A stretch of 37,112 bases of DNA from positions 1-37,112 of the forward strand of contig NTJP01000013.1 in NCBI GenBank assembly GCA_002457145.1, in the 5' to 3' direction. Below the pieces are notes generated by a model. The model saw nothing but the letters and a program-made list of their open reading frames with translations. It had not been told where the DNA came from and ran no database searches. The DNA is from Marine Group II euryarchaeote MED-G38. GTDB taxonomy: Archaea; Thermoplasmatota; Poseidoniia; Poseidoniales; Thalassarchaeaceae. Position numbers and translations under genes: made by a program. This document shows positions 1 through 8,831 of this stretch, piece by piece; position 1 is the stretch's first letter; every line of letters starts with the position of its first letter.

Positions 1-493
1 TACCCTCCCAAGAAGGGTCTGTGAAATCCCATAATGAAGTAGGGATTGTGATATTTTCGCCATCTACATGATTTGAATCATAGTTTATACAAACACTCGC
101 CAAATCGAAGGGAATGGCTAGATTACCATCATAGGATGTTAATGCCCTTGATGAGAAAATTGAACGATCCGTTTCCAATGGTTGAAAAATTTCAGCAGAT
201 AAAGCAGTCCCCAAATAGGAATTATCTATCCCAATTGATAAATCAAAAAGTCCTGTATCCTTTGTCTGAATTGCTGTAGAAACTACGCCACCTGAATTCC
301 CAGCTCTGGTAATCGATACACTAATCCCGGTCTCATTAGTAAATTGATCAAGCATTTCTTGAGTAATGCCAAATGCATCATATGAAATAATATTTAATTT
401 ATCTTCATCTGTAGTATTTCTATCTTCAATGCACCCGCTAAAAAGTGTACATATAATTATTAAGCATAATATTATTGCTTTGTTCGCATTCAT
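1..493 (-). CDS. Thiamine-type ABC transporter substrate-binding lipoprotein, partial (C-terminus outside window)
   Basis: I translated this by hand from the minus strand; it stays open for 164 codons to the window edge. The start, MNANKAIILCLIIICTLFSGC, is a signal peptide with a lipobox-like LFSGC, so the mature protein should be lipid-anchored outside the membrane. The mature part begins LNIISYDAFGITQEMLDQF, followed by an FTNETGISV-like segment. That pattern is typical of periplasmic binding proteins of the iron/thiamine family (ThiB/TbpA-like). The TPP riboswitch directly upstream makes thiamine or a thiamine precursor the likely ligand. Its permease and ATPase partners would lie beyond position 1. 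Ligand identity is inferred from the riboswitch, not from binding residues. Confidence 0.8.
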   Translation of the reverse strand, partial: MNANKAIILCLIIICTLFSGCIEDRNTTDEDKLNIISYDAFGITQEMLDQFTNETGISVSITRAGNSGGVVSTAIQTKDTGLFDLSIGIDNSYLGTALSAEIFQPLETDRSIFSSRALTSYDGNLAIPFDLASVCINYDSNHVDGENITIPTSLWDFTDPSWEG

Positions 494-497
494 TTTA

Positions 498-580
498 TTT
501 CCTCCGCTGGAATTACCCAGATCAGGTTCTTGGGTCGTTACTTTCGTAACCTCTCAGCAAAAGCTCCCCGTAGTAAAGGA
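498..580 (-). promoter_or_regulatory. TPP (THI-box) riboswitch in the leader of the transporter gene
   Basis: Read on the minus strand, the segment carries the conserved THI elements in order. These are CGGGGAGC (566-570 onward), GCTGAGAGG (550-558), a perfect GTTAC-GAAA-GTAAC hairpin as the variable P3 arm, then AACCTGATCTGGGTAAT and CCAGCGGAGG. The consensus reads AATGCCAGCG where this copy has AATTCCAGCG. The final GGAGG (501-505) sits 7 nt before the ATG and is also the Shine-Dalgarno sequence. Thiamine pyrophosphate binding would therefore hide the ribosome site directly, so translational repression is the likely mechanism. No poly-T terminator is visible between the aptamer and the gene. 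Confidence 0.93.
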
Positions 581-607
581 TGAATAGAATGTTATTGAAT
601 ATTGCCA

Positions 608-2269
608 TTATTCGTCTGATTGCATAAAAGAATAATCCCATTCTTGCGGTATTTTCAATGACCTTTTGACTGATCGAGGACTTATCCACCTTAGTAGGTT
701 TAATGGGCCTCCTGCTTTATCGTTAGTACCACTCGCTCTAGCACCTCCAAATGGTTGTTGAGCAACAACTGCACCTGTTGGTTTATCATTAATATAGAAA
801 TTACCTGCAGTAAATCTTAGTACATTAAACGCCTTTTGAATATCTTTTTCATCATTAGCAAAAATAGATCCGGTAAGTGCGTAAGGAGAAGATTTATCAC
901 ATATTTCAAGAACTTCTTCAAATTTTTCATCTTCATAAACAAAAACGGTCAATAATGGTCCGAATATTTCATCCACCATGGTTTCATAATGGGGATCACT
1001 ACTTACTACTATAGTTGGCTCGATAAACCATCCAATTGAATCATCATATCCTCCTCCAACTATAATTTCACATTTTTGGTTATTCTTTGCTCTATCTATA
1101 TATCCAGTAATCTTATTAAATGATCTTTCATCTATGACCGCAGTCATAAAATTGGTAAAATCTCTAGCATCCCCCATCTTTATTTTCTTTATTTCAGTAC
1201 ATAAATCTTCAGATATTGAATTCCATACTGATTTAGGGACATATGCACGACTGGCAGCAGAACACTTCTGACCTTGATATTCAAAAGATCCTCTTAGTAA
1301 TGCAACCAATAATCCTCTGTGGTCACAATTTGGATGGGCTACAACAAAATCTTTACCTCCTGTTTCTCCAACGATCCTGGGATAAGAACGAAGTTTAGGA
1401 AGAGCAAGTCCTATTTCTTGCCATAAGCCTTGAAAAGTCGCTGTTGAACCAGTAAAATGTAGGCCTGCAAAATCAGGATTAGAAAGAGCAACTTCTGTAA
1501 TTTCAGCACCAGATCCGGGGAGAAAATTTATCACTCCTGCAGGCAATCCAGCCTCCATCATCAATTGCATTAGTAAGTAGTTAGAGTAATATGAATTACG
1601 ACTTGGTTTCCATATTGATGTGCAGCCTACTATGGCTGGAGCACTTGGTAGATTGGCAGCAATACTTGTAAAGTTAAATGGAGTAATTGAAAGTACAAAA
1701 CCTTCTAAGGGTCTTATCTCAGTAGAGTTTTTTACACCTTCTGGTGAAACCAAGGGTTGTAAATCATCATGAAAACCACGAGCATAATGACAGTTGAATC
1801 GCCAGAAGTCAATCAACTCACATGCAGAATCAATCTCTGCTTGATAAACAGTCTTTGATTGGTTTAACATTGTTGCGGCGTTGATTCTCATTCGCCATTT
1901 TCCTGCTAATAGATCTGCACATTTTTCAAAAATTGCACACCTAGCTTCTAAACCTAAATCTATCCATAATCTCTGAGATTCAACAGCTGACTCACAAGCC
2001 TCTTTAATTTCCTTTTTCGTCGCTAAATGAACTTTAGCAATCACATGTTTATGATCATGAGGTATTACCTGATTAGTAGTAATCCCTGTAAATATTTCTT
2101 CTCCATTAACTATGCATGGAATTTCAATAATTTCACTCATCTGCTTGTCTAGTTCATTTCGTATTTTTACACGTTCTTCAGAACCTGGTGCATATTCAAG
2201 GATTACTTCATTGACTGGCTGTCCATTCATACCCTTCCGTATGGGCATATCTTCTATATTGTTACGCAT
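608..2269 (-). CDS. pruA: L-glutamate gamma-semialdehyde (1-pyrroline-5-carboxylate) dehydrogenase, ALDH4 type
   Basis: This NAD-dependent aldehyde dehydrogenase oxidises glutamate semialdehyde (in equilibrium with P5C) to glutamate, the last step of proline breakdown. The 553 residues match the stand-alone ALDH4A1-like form, with no PutA proline dehydrogenase fused. Visible landmarks are TPFNFTSIAANLPSAPA (196-212), the FTGS turn (272-275), catalytic Glu302 in GETGGKDF and catalytic Cys336 in GQKCSAASRAYVP. The C-terminal GPLNLLRWISPRSVKR segment is typical of P5C dehydrogenases. It is last in the minus-strand run, 10 nt after the small Cys protein. Starts at M8 or M14 are possible; a GGAAGGG lies just before M14 but too close to be convincing. 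The sequence looks more like mitochondrial than bacterial forms. Confidence 0.92.
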   Translation of the reverse strand: MRNNIEDMPIRKGMNGQPVNEVILEYAPGSEERVKIRNELDKQMSEIIEIPCIVNGEEIFTGITTNQVIPHDHKHVIAKVHLATKKEIKEACESAVESQRLWIDLGLEARCAIFEKCADLLAGKWRMRINAATMLNQSKTVYQAEIDSACELIDFWRFNCHYARGFHDDLQPLVSPEGVKNSTEIRPLEGFVLSITPFNFTSIAANLPSAPAIVGCTSIWKPSRNSYYSNYLLMQLMMEAGLPAGVINFLPGSGAEITEVALSNPDFAGLHFTGSTATFQGLWQEIGLALPKLRSYPRIVGETGGKDFVVAHPNCDHRGLLVALLRGSFEYQGQKCSAASRAYVPKSVWNSISEDLCTEIKKIKMGDARDFTNFMTAVIDERSFNKITGYIDRAKNNQKCEIIVGGGYDDSIGWFIEPTIVVSSDPHYETMVDEIFGPLLTVFVYEDEKFEEVLEICDKSSPYALTGSIFANDEKDIQKAFNVLRFTAGNFYINDKPTGAVVAQQPFGGARASGTNDKAGGPLNLLRWISPRSVKRSLKIPQEWDYSFMQSDE

Positions 2270-2279
2270 TACGAATCAA

Positions 2280-2567
2280 CTAAGACCATGAGTCAGGCTC
2301 ATCTTTCTTATGCTTTTTACCTATTTTATAGCACGCTTTGCATAGAGTAACTCTTCTTGATTCATTGGAGAGTCCAGAATCTCCCCAAACATCTACGGCC
2401 CAATCATATGCCTTTTTTCTTCCCCCTATTTTTTTATCTGCCCATTTATCACAATTAGCTACATCACATTTAATTTCACCAACATATTCCTTTTTTTCAG
2501 TTTTTGAATTACCGGAAGAAACTGTGGTGACCTTTCTTCTTTTGCGGGCATTAGATTTGAATCCCAT
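2280..2567 (-). CDS. Small basic protein with paired Cys motifs (probable zinc binding), unknown function
   Basis: I do not recognise a named family. The 95-residue protein starts with a very basic stretch (MGFKSNARKRRKV). Two cysteine pairs follow: CDVANC near residues 34-39, then CKAC near 77-80 in the context RRVTLCKACYKIGKKHKK. A treble-clef or zinc-ribbon fold would explain the spacing, and the basic tails suggest nucleic-acid contact. It lies 23 nt after purA and 10 nt before the P5C dehydrogenase on the same strand, so it is probably co-transcribed with both. Reality as a gene is supported by the tight operon packing and the cysteine pattern. Function is open. Confidence 0.7.
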   Translation of the reverse strand: MGFKSNARKRRKVTTVSSGNSKTEKKEYVGEIKCDVANCDKWADKKIGGRKKAYDWAVDVWGDSGLSNESRRVTLCKACYKIGKKHKKDEPDSWS

Positions 2568-2590
2568 AGTAACCCGTCCCCACTTATTAA

Positions 2591-4003
2591 TTAGAACATT
2601 TCCTTATTATTTGAGATATCAAATGGTCCATTAACAGAGGCAATTGAAGCATCTCTATCAGGACCGACACCAATACTTACAATAGGTATCCCTGCTAATT
2701 TTTCTATTCTTCTGACATAATTCAACATATCTTCGTTCAAAGCAGCAAATCCAATATTATTATTTCTTGATTCATTTGCCATTTTTATCCATTCACTTTC
2801 TGTCATGGCTTCAAATCCTTGATGTGTTTCATATATTGGCTCACATTTAGCTAATTCTTTACTAGTTGTTGGCATAATTTGTAGTAATCTTCCTTCCATT
2901 TCATAACCAATGCAGATTTTTATTTCATCTAAACCACCTAAAACATCTAATTTCGTCAAAACTAAGCCTGTGTAACCATTTAATCTATTACTTTCTTTTA
3001 ATGCAACAATATCCAACCATCCTGTTCTACGCGGCCTTCCAGTAGTAGTACCAAATTCATTGCCAATTTTGGCCATATGCATCCCTGCTCCTCCTTCAAG
3101 AGAAAGCTCTGAAGGAAATGGCCCATTACCAACTCTTGTCGTATATGCTTTAGTTATTCCAAAACACTGTTCAACATGACCTGGATGTATTCCTGCTCCA
3201 TGGGTAGCATTCGCTCTACATGTTACTGATGAAGTAACAAAAGGATATGTCCCCTGATCTATGTCCAACATCGCTCCTTGAGCACCTTCTAGAAGAACAT
3301 TCTCGCCGTTTTTTAATGCAAAATCTATCATTAAACCTGTTGACTTTATTGAATCTCCATATCTCTCTAAAATCCATTTCAAATCTTTTTGTAATTTTTC
3401 CCATTCTATCTCTGAATCAACGCCAACTGAATTAAGTTGCCTATTCATTCTATCAGCGTTATTCTTCAAGTAATCTACATCATCTACCACATTTGCGATA
3501 TCTGCAAATCGGATACCAACTCTTTCGATACGATCACGGTATGCTGGGCCTATTCCTCGGCCTGTTGTTCCTACTACTTTGTCTGCACTATCGTATAACT
3601 TATGAAAAGGAAGTATCACTGAAGCGCGTTCACTGATAAAAAGTCGCTTACCCTCTGGCCTCTCACCTGATATTTTATGCCATCTATCTAATTCTTCTTC
3701 CAATACCCAAGGATCGATAACCATTCCATCTCCTAGAATCATAGAACAGTGCAACGATGAGACTCCAGATGGAATTTGATGTAACTTCAATGTAGTATCG
3801 CCATAGACTACAGTATGGCCTGCATTATTGCCTCCTTGAAATCTTACTGCCCACGTTGAGTTGGCAGCTAATTGGTCTATTGCTTTACCTTTTCCTTCAT
3901 CTCCCCATTGGGCTCCAAGTATTACAGTGGCGGGCACGTATTGTCTCCCATCACTGAAGGTGTTTGAATACTTTGTATGAATACCTGCATACAAATTAAT
4001 CAT
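2591..4003 (-). CDS. purA: Adenylosuccinate synthetase
   Basis: PurA makes adenylosuccinate from IMP, aspartate and GTP, the first committed step from IMP to AMP. The GTP-binding loop is GAQWGDEGKGK (30-40) with catalytic Asp35. NNAGHTV carries the catalytic His63. GTTGRGIGPAYRDR, LLEGAQGAMLDIDQGTYPFVTSS, TRVGNGPFPSEL and GTTTGRPRRTGWLD complete the family signature. At 470 residues it is longer than the usual 420-430, mainly from about 25 extra N-terminal residues. Its ATG overlaps the serC stop as ATGA, which argues for translational coupling and for this start despite the extension. Confidence 0.97.
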   Translation of the reverse strand: MINLYAGIHTKYSNTFSDGRQYVPATVILGAQWGDEGKGKAIDQLAANSTWAVRFQGGNNAGHTVVYGDTTLKLHQIPSGVSSLHCSMILGDGMVIDPWVLEEELDRWHKISGERPEGKRLFISERASVILPFHKLYDSADKVVGTTGRGIGPAYRDRIERVGIRFADIANVVDDVDYLKNNADRMNRQLNSVGVDSEIEWEKLQKDLKWILERYGDSIKSTGLMIDFALKNGENVLLEGAQGAMLDIDQGTYPFVTSSVTCRANATHGAGIHPGHVEQCFGITKAYTTRVGNGPFPSELSLEGGAGMHMAKIGNEFGTTTGRPRRTGWLDIVALKESNRLNGYTGLVLTKLDVLGGLDEIKICIGYEMEGRLLQIMPTTSKELAKCEPIYETHQGFEAMTESEWIKMANESRNNNIGFAALNEDMLNYVRRIEKLAGIPIVSIGVGPDRDASIASVNGPFDISNNKEMF

Positions 4004-5094
4004 GAAGCATATTTTTCTTCAAATTCCTTCATGAAATTTACAAGTGCTAACACACTTTCTTTTTTTATATAATTGTAAAGGCTTGCTCTTATTCCCCCTA
4101 CACTCCGGTGACCCTTTAACCCACCTAAGCCACATTCTAGGGCTTCCTTAAGGAATATTTCTTCTAATGATCTATCATTCAATCTCCAAGTCACATTCAT
4201 CTTTGATCTAGAATCTTTATCTGCATGAGGTTGCCAGAAATCCGTCCTATCTAATTCCTGATAAAGTAAATCTGATTTTTCTTTATTTCTATTTATTGCA
4301 CCTTTCATTCCTCCATTCTTCTCTAGCCATTTGAATACACGACCAAGAACAAATATACCAAATGTATTCGGAGTATTAAACATTGAACCTTTCTCAATGT
4401 GGACATTATAATCCAACATAGTAGGAATATCACTTCCAATACGAGAAATTGCCCAAGGAGATAAAATAACCACCGTTATCCCACTTGGGCCTAGATTTTT
4501 CTGTGCACCTGCATAGATAATTTCATGCTTTGATATATCTAATTCTACTCCCGTTATATCGGAACTTGCATCAACAATCAATGCTTTCCCTCCACTATTT
4601 GGTGGATTTTGATACTGAGTACCATAAAGGGTGTTATTGGATGTGTAATGAACATATATTGCATCATCCCTGATTTTAAAATCACCTTCTTTTGGGATTT
4701 TTTTGAATCCATCTAATTCATCACTCCATACTCCTTTTGCATCCCCTATTCTGCCTGCTTCCTTGAGGGCTTTTTTTGACCATCCTCCTGTGATGAGATA
4801 ATCTGCCTTTTCCCCTTCTTTTAGTATGTTCAAAGCAGTCATGTAGAATTGTAGAGAAGCCCCTCCCTGTAAAAAAAGTATTTTGTATTCTTCTGGTACT
4901 GATAATACTCTCCTTACACTATCCATAGCATCATCTATAACCTTTTGAAAAGTCTTACTTCTATGAGAAATCTCTAGTAATCCAAATCCACTTCCCTCTA
5001 AATTTGGCAATGATTCAGATACTTCTCTGATGACCTCTAAAGGCAAACCAGCAGGTCCAGCACCAAAATTATGTATACGCCCATTACTATCCAT
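4000..5094 (-). CDS. serC: Phosphoserine aminotransferase
   Basis: SerC transfers the amino group of glutamate to 3-phosphohydroxypyruvate in serine synthesis, using PLP. The family start NFGAGPAGLPLEVI, EISHRSKTF, FLQGGASLQF and the PLP-lysine motif YAGAQKNLGPSG (Lys199 from this start) are all present. C-terminal GLKGHRSVGGIRASLYN closes the family pattern. An in-frame ATG at 5175 would place the start only 5 nt from the divergent pdxT start and leave no room for promoters. I therefore use the ATG at 5094, which gives MDSNGRIHNFGAGPAG and the usual family length (about 364 aa). It overlaps purA by 4 nt. A PLP-dependent enzyme is thus divergent from a PLP-synthesis gene. Confidence 0.93.
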   Translation of the reverse strand: MDSNGRIHNFGAGPAGLPLEVIREVSESLPNLEGSGFGLLEISHRSKTFQKVIDDAMDSVRRVLSVPEEYKILFLQGGASLQFYMTALNILKEGEKADYLITGGWSKKALKEAGRIGDAKGVWSDELDGFKKIPKEGDFKIRDDAIYVHYTSNNTLYGTQYQNPPNSGGKALIVDASSDITGVELDISKHEIIYAGAQKNLGPSGITVVILSPWAISRIGSDIPTMLDYNVHIEKGSMFNTPNTFGIFVLGRVFKWLEKNGGMKGAINRNKEKSDLLYQELDRTDFWQPHADKDSRSKMNVTWRLNDRSLEEIFLKEALECGLGGLKGHRSVGGIRASLYNYIKKESVLALVNFMKEFEEKYAS

Positions 5095-5180
5095 GTAGTT
5101 ATGAGGCCGCCACAGGTCTTTGACTACATCGGATAAATCATTCAATACAGGGAGAAGTTCATTTCTACAATGCATGACCG

Positions 5181-5804
5181 ATGCTTGTGATTCGTATCGG
5201 ACTTGTTATGCTCCAAGGCGCCAGACACGTTCATATATCCTCTCTTAACAAGGCTGCCAGAGATTCCAATATAGAAATAAAAATAATACAGTTACGTAAA
5301 TCTTCAGATTTACTTATTGAAGAGATTCATGCAATAATTATTCCGGGAGGGGAATCAACAACCATGCGTCTAACTGGTAATTCTTCTGATTCTCTTCTGC
5401 TGCCCAGCCTCCTTGATTGGTTAAGAAAAAGACCCAATCTTCCTGTCTTAGGTACTTGTGCTGGCGCAATATTACTGTCAGATCCTCAAGATGGGAAAGA
5501 ATCATTAATTGATGCAACAATAAATAGAAATGCGTATGGAAGGCAAATAGATTCTTTCCAAGCAGAGATCCAAACTCCACTTCTTGAACGGACCTTTCCT
5601 GGTGTTTTTATCCGTGCACCTAAATTTAATTCTGACGTATCAGCCGAGGATGTTGTGGCTGTTTGTGATGGAGAAGTAGTTGGCGTTAGAAAAGGGAACA
5701 GGATTGCTTTAACATTTCATCCTGAACTCTCTGAAGACGTTGGTTTTCATCGCTGGTTAATTGAACGGGCAAGTACAATTATGGAGGTAAAAAATGTCTC
5801 TTAA
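5181..5804 (+). CDS. pdxT: PLP synthase glutaminase subunit
   Basis: PdxT hydrolyses glutamine and passes ammonia to PdxS, which assembles pyridoxal 5'-phosphate from ribose 5-phosphate and glyceraldehyde 3-phosphate. The class I glutaminase triad is visible: nucleophile Cys93 in GTCAGAIL, with His180 and Glu182 in TFHPEL. IIPGGEST (53-60) and the N-terminal GLVMLQGARHVH are specific to PdxT rather than other amidotransferases. At 207 residues it is normal length. The pdxS partner is not in this window. The stop overlaps the next gene by 11 nt, so the radical SAM gene is likely translated from the same mRNA. Confidence 0.95.
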   Translation: MLVIRIGLVMLQGARHVHISSLNKAARDSNIEIKIIQLRKSSDLLIEEIHAIIIPGGESTTMRLTGNSSDSLLLPSLLDWLRKRPNLPVLGTCAGAILLSDPQDGKESLIDATINRNAYGRQIDSFQAEIQTPLLERTFPGVFIRAPKFNSDVSAEDVVAVCDGEVVGVRKGNRIALTFHPELSEDVGFHRWLIERASTIMEVKNVS

Positions 5805-6927
5805 TTTGCGCTTACCACAGCTCCCTGATCTTCATGAAGCCCCCGAAAAAACAGATGCTGAAGGATGTATTCAGTGTCAAATGGGAAGTAAATTAGTTTT
5901 ATTCATAACAGGACACTGTCATTGGCAATGTGACTATTGCCCACTTTCGGAAAATCGTAGAGAAATAGATTGGATGTACGCCAATGAAAGAAAATGTGAG
6001 AATTTCGATCAAGTAATAGAAGAAGCGCGTGCTATGCGTGCAACAGGTGCTGGAATAACTGGAGGAGATCCACTGATGGCTAAAGATAGAACTATTGAAG
6101 GAATCAGGCGTTTAAAAGCTGAATTTGGTCCACAATTCCATCTCCATATGTATACAAGTATACCATTCCGAATAGAATGGGCAAAAGATTTTGCAGAAGC
6201 AGGATTGGATGAAATAAGATTTCATTTCTTAAATTTAGAGTCAAAAAAATATAAAGAAACTATTTCCGCATGCTCAAAGGCCGGAATATTCACTGGAGTT
6301 GAAATACCTTGTGAACCAGACAAAGAAAAAGAATTATTATTGTTATTGGAAGATTTAAGAGATTTTGATATATCTTTTATCAATATCAATGAACTAGAGA
6401 TAACGGTAGGAAATCATGATAATATGGAACTAAGGGGATTTAATTTATCTACGGAAATAACCGCTGGAGCAAATGGTTCCGCCGAATTAGCAATTTCTAT
6501 GAAAGAAAGAGTAAATGCAGCAGAATTAGGGCTCCCTGATCCTTTCGATGGTGAATTAAAACAAGCATATGGCTTCCATTTAAAATTCTGTACTGCTGTT
6601 TACAAAGATGCCGGCCAACTTCGTAGACGTTTCCTTCGAAGGGGAGAATCAACCATAGCACCGTATGAAAATCTAACTGAAGATGGTACAATAGTATTTG
6701 GCGCAATTTCTTCTTCAGAAGAAGATCAAGAGAAGTGGATTTCTGAGATTATAGAAGAAACAAATCTTCCACGTAGATTCTTATATTGGGATTCAGATTA
6801 TCAAAGGATTGAATTACCTTTGGTAGTTGCAGAATCCATAGCAAATGATATAGGTGCACCTGTATCATTCGTTGAGGTACTTCCTACTTTTGAAAGATTA
6901 GAAATGACTGTAATATGGTTAAACTAG
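5794..6927 (+). CDS. Radical SAM protein of unknown function (PFL-activase-related archaeal type)
   Basis: A radical SAM [4Fe-4S] motif CxxxCxxC is present as GHCHWQCDYCPLS (Cys42, Cys46, Cys49). It is followed by the glycine-rich SAM contact GAGITGGDPLM (about residues 89-99) and a TIM-barrel-like body (LHMYTSIP, DEIRFHF). A second pair, GCIQCQMG (Cys25, Cys28), precedes the cluster and could bind another metal. The pattern resembles the uncharacterised archaeal family described as related to pyruvate formate-lyase activating enzyme (COG2108, tentative). No glycyl-radical enzyme is nearby. The 11-nt overlap with pdxT suggests co-expression, but does not prove a cofactor role. Confidence 0.85.
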   Translation: MSLNLRLPQLPDLHEAPEKTDAEGCIQCQMGSKLVLFITGHCHWQCDYCPLSENRREIDWMYANERKCENFDQVIEEARAMRATGAGITGGDPLMAKDRTIEGIRRLKAEFGPQFHLHMYTSIPFRIEWAKDFAEAGLDEIRFHFLNLESKKYKETISACSKAGIFTGVEIPCEPDKEKELLLLLEDLRDFDISFININELEITVGNHDNMELRGFNLSTEITAGANGSAELAISMKERVNAAELGLPDPFDGELKQAYGFHLKFCTAVYKDAGQLRRRFLRRGESTIAPYENLTEDGTIVFGAISSSEEDQEKWISEIIEETNLPRRFLYWDSDYQRIELPLVVAESIANDIGAPVSFVEVLPTFERLEMTVIWLN

Positions 6928-6932
6928 AGTCG

Positions 6933-6940
6933 TATAAATA
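6933..6940 (+). promoter_or_regulatory. TATA box of the nuclease gene
   Basis: TATAAATA lies directly after the radical SAM stop. Archaeal transcription normally starts about 25 nt downstream, near 6963, which is before the ATG at 6988 but after the in-frame TTG at 6949. The site therefore decides the start of the next gene. Confidence 0.6.
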
Positions 6941-6987
6941 ATTTTTTCTTGAACACATTGATAGAGTTTAGCATAACTAGTAACTTC

Positions 6988-8823
6988 ATGCCTGTCCGAG
7001 TTTTAGATTTGGATAATTCAAATGTCAATCCTTTTCGAAGACTTTCTGCATCCCAAGTAATAGCTTGGAAAAACTGTCCAAGACTATGGTATTACGGTTG
7101 GAGGGAACGACTCAAAACGCCACTTCCTCCTCAAATAATTCGAGGTAATGCAGTCGAAGAATGTATTTGCAGAGTCCTTCGTGATTCTCCATTATTCATT
7201 GGCCCGGATTCCGATCAAGACATGACCTCGCCAATTGATGAAGATGGATCTCCAGCACTAGACCAAGAAGGATGGGTAGGCCCAAATCTAAAATTAAGAT
7301 CTGAAAACTCTTGGCCAAAAAATCGAAATGAGTTAGAAGAATGGGCACATAAAAGAGCAATTTATCATTTCCAGAGGTGTTGGGAAAAAGCAGTGGAAGA
7401 TTGGGAATCAAATCCTAATCGTACAGGTGATTCTTCTGATATTACTTCCGATGAGGCTTTAAATATGGTTTTTTCAGGAATCAGACTACATCTTGATGAG
7501 TTAGAAAATTGTATTAAAAAAGGAGTAGATAGTAATCTTGAACTTTGGCGGAAAGGAGAATTTAGAGAATTCTGGCCAGCTCCTGATGGTTTTCCAAGGA
7601 AATGGAATAAACCCAATCCTTCTGCATCCCAAGGAGATATTTCGTGGCTTGAAGCATGGGAATATGCTAGACCATGGTTTGTCGATCCAGACGCTGCTCC
7701 TTTCTCTCAAACCACTTCACACCCTGATGGATGGTTTCAAGGAGAATATGATCTGATATATCGTTGGTCGGGAGAGCCAAATATTATTGATTTGAAGGCA
7801 TCAGTAGGTAAAGGAGATCGTTCAGCTGGATATGTACAACAATTACAATTGTATGCATGGTTATGGTGGGAAACTCATGAACGGTTGGATGAAGTTAAAG
7901 GTTTGGAAATATGGTATTTGGGTAACGAATCAATAAAAAAAGTGTCCGTTCCAAATAAAGAAACTATGGAAATAATGAGTACTGAATTATTAGAGATTTA
8001 CAACCTAATTCACGCTCGTGACCCAGATATTTCTGATTGTCCGACTACTCCTTCTCCACTAAATATCTTTAAAAAAGGAGGAATTCCATCAAATCCTCCA
8101 ATAGATGATGCTCCAAGGTCACGTTGTAGGGTCTGTGAATTAAGGGCTATCTGCGAAGGTAGTGATTATGAGACAGATTTACCCTTGATGAATAGAATAG
8201 AAAAATTTGGCCATGCGTGGCCAGTTACTCCTTTGGGAGAAATAAAGACTAGATTTTCTTTAACAGGAGAAGTAATTCATCTCAGTGGACCTGACATATC
8301 TTCTAATGATGATATCGAAGTAAATTTTACCTTACAACACGGTTATGATCGTGCAAAAGTTAGAAATCATAGAAATGGAGGGTTCAAAAATATTACTAGA
8401 TCAATTTCCGAAGGATCTAAAATACGAATAGATAATGCCCTTTCATCTTTATGGAAAGGACAACTAGTTATCGATTTAGATAATAAATCAAAGATAACTA
8501 TGCTAAAAGACTCATTTGATGCACCTATTGTGGATGTCGAAACACGTATCAGCATCGTCGCTAGAGTTTGGTCTATTGATGCCTTTCCGGATGCCAAAGG
8601 AATTAGAAGATGGTCAATAACACTGGTGGATAAATCTGGTTCTGGAGGTGGTGTTGCTTTCAAGCAATTCATACCGAATTCTGCTGCTGCCATAGTAAGG
8701 GGAGATATCATAGCTATACTCAATGGTGAAGCAGGAGAATTCGCTGGAAGATCTCAGATAAAGATCGGCCCGGGAAGTAGAGTAGTCATTCTTAGGGATT
8801 CTGAAGATATCACATCATTTTAG
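6988..8823 (+). CDS. PD-(D/E)XK nuclease with four-Cys Fe-S staple (Cas4/RecB-like) and C-terminal OB-fold
   Basis: The N-terminal two thirds looks like a RecB/Cas4-type nuclease. LSASQVIAWKNCPRLWYYGWRER begins the fold and holds Cys30. RGNAVEE follows. The active site is Asp255 in GEYDLIYRW, then Asp268 and Lys270 in NIIDLKAS, with YVQQLQLYAW as the QxxxY motif. CRVCELRAIC (Cys380, Cys383, Cys389) would complete a four-Cys iron-sulfur staple with Cys30. From about residue 420 on, the protein resembles OB-fold ssDNA-binding domains (VETRISIVARVWSI, then GVAFKQFIP and VRGDIIAILNG). A DNA repair or end-processing role is likely. The ATG was chosen over an upstream TTG that lies inside the promoter. 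Domain limits are estimates. Confidence 0.8.
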   Translation: MPVRVLDLDNSNVNPFRRLSASQVIAWKNCPRLWYYGWRERLKTPLPPQIIRGNAVEECICRVLRDSPLFIGPDSDQDMTSPIDEDGSPALDQEGWVGPNLKLRSENSWPKNRNELEEWAHKRAIYHFQRCWEKAVEDWESNPNRTGDSSDITSDEALNMVFSGIRLHLDELENCIKKGVDSNLELWRKGEFREFWPAPDGFPRKWNKPNPSASQGDISWLEAWEYARPWFVDPDAAPFSQTTSHPDGWFQGEYDLIYRWSGEPNIIDLKASVGKGDRSAGYVQQLQLYAWLWWETHERLDEVKGLEIWYLGNESIKKVSVPNKETMEIMSTELLEIYNLIHARDPDISDCPTTPSPLNIFKKGGIPSNPPIDDAPRSRCRVCELRAICEGSDYETDLPLMNRIEKFGHAWPVTPLGEIKTRFSLTGEVIHLSGPDISSNDDIEVNFTLQHGYDRAKVRNHRNGGFKNITRSISEGSKIRIDNALSSLWKGQLVIDLDNKSKITMLKDSFDAPIVDVETRISIVARVWSIDAFPDAKGIRRWSITLVDKSGSGGGVAFKQFIPNSAAAIVRGDIIAILNGEAGEFAGRSQIKIGPGSRVVILRDSEDITSF

Positions 8824-8831
8824 GATTTTTT

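Noticed and set aside
73-587. Two plus-strand frames at the left end
   Set aside because: They are antisense to the transporter lipoprotein gene and its riboswitch.
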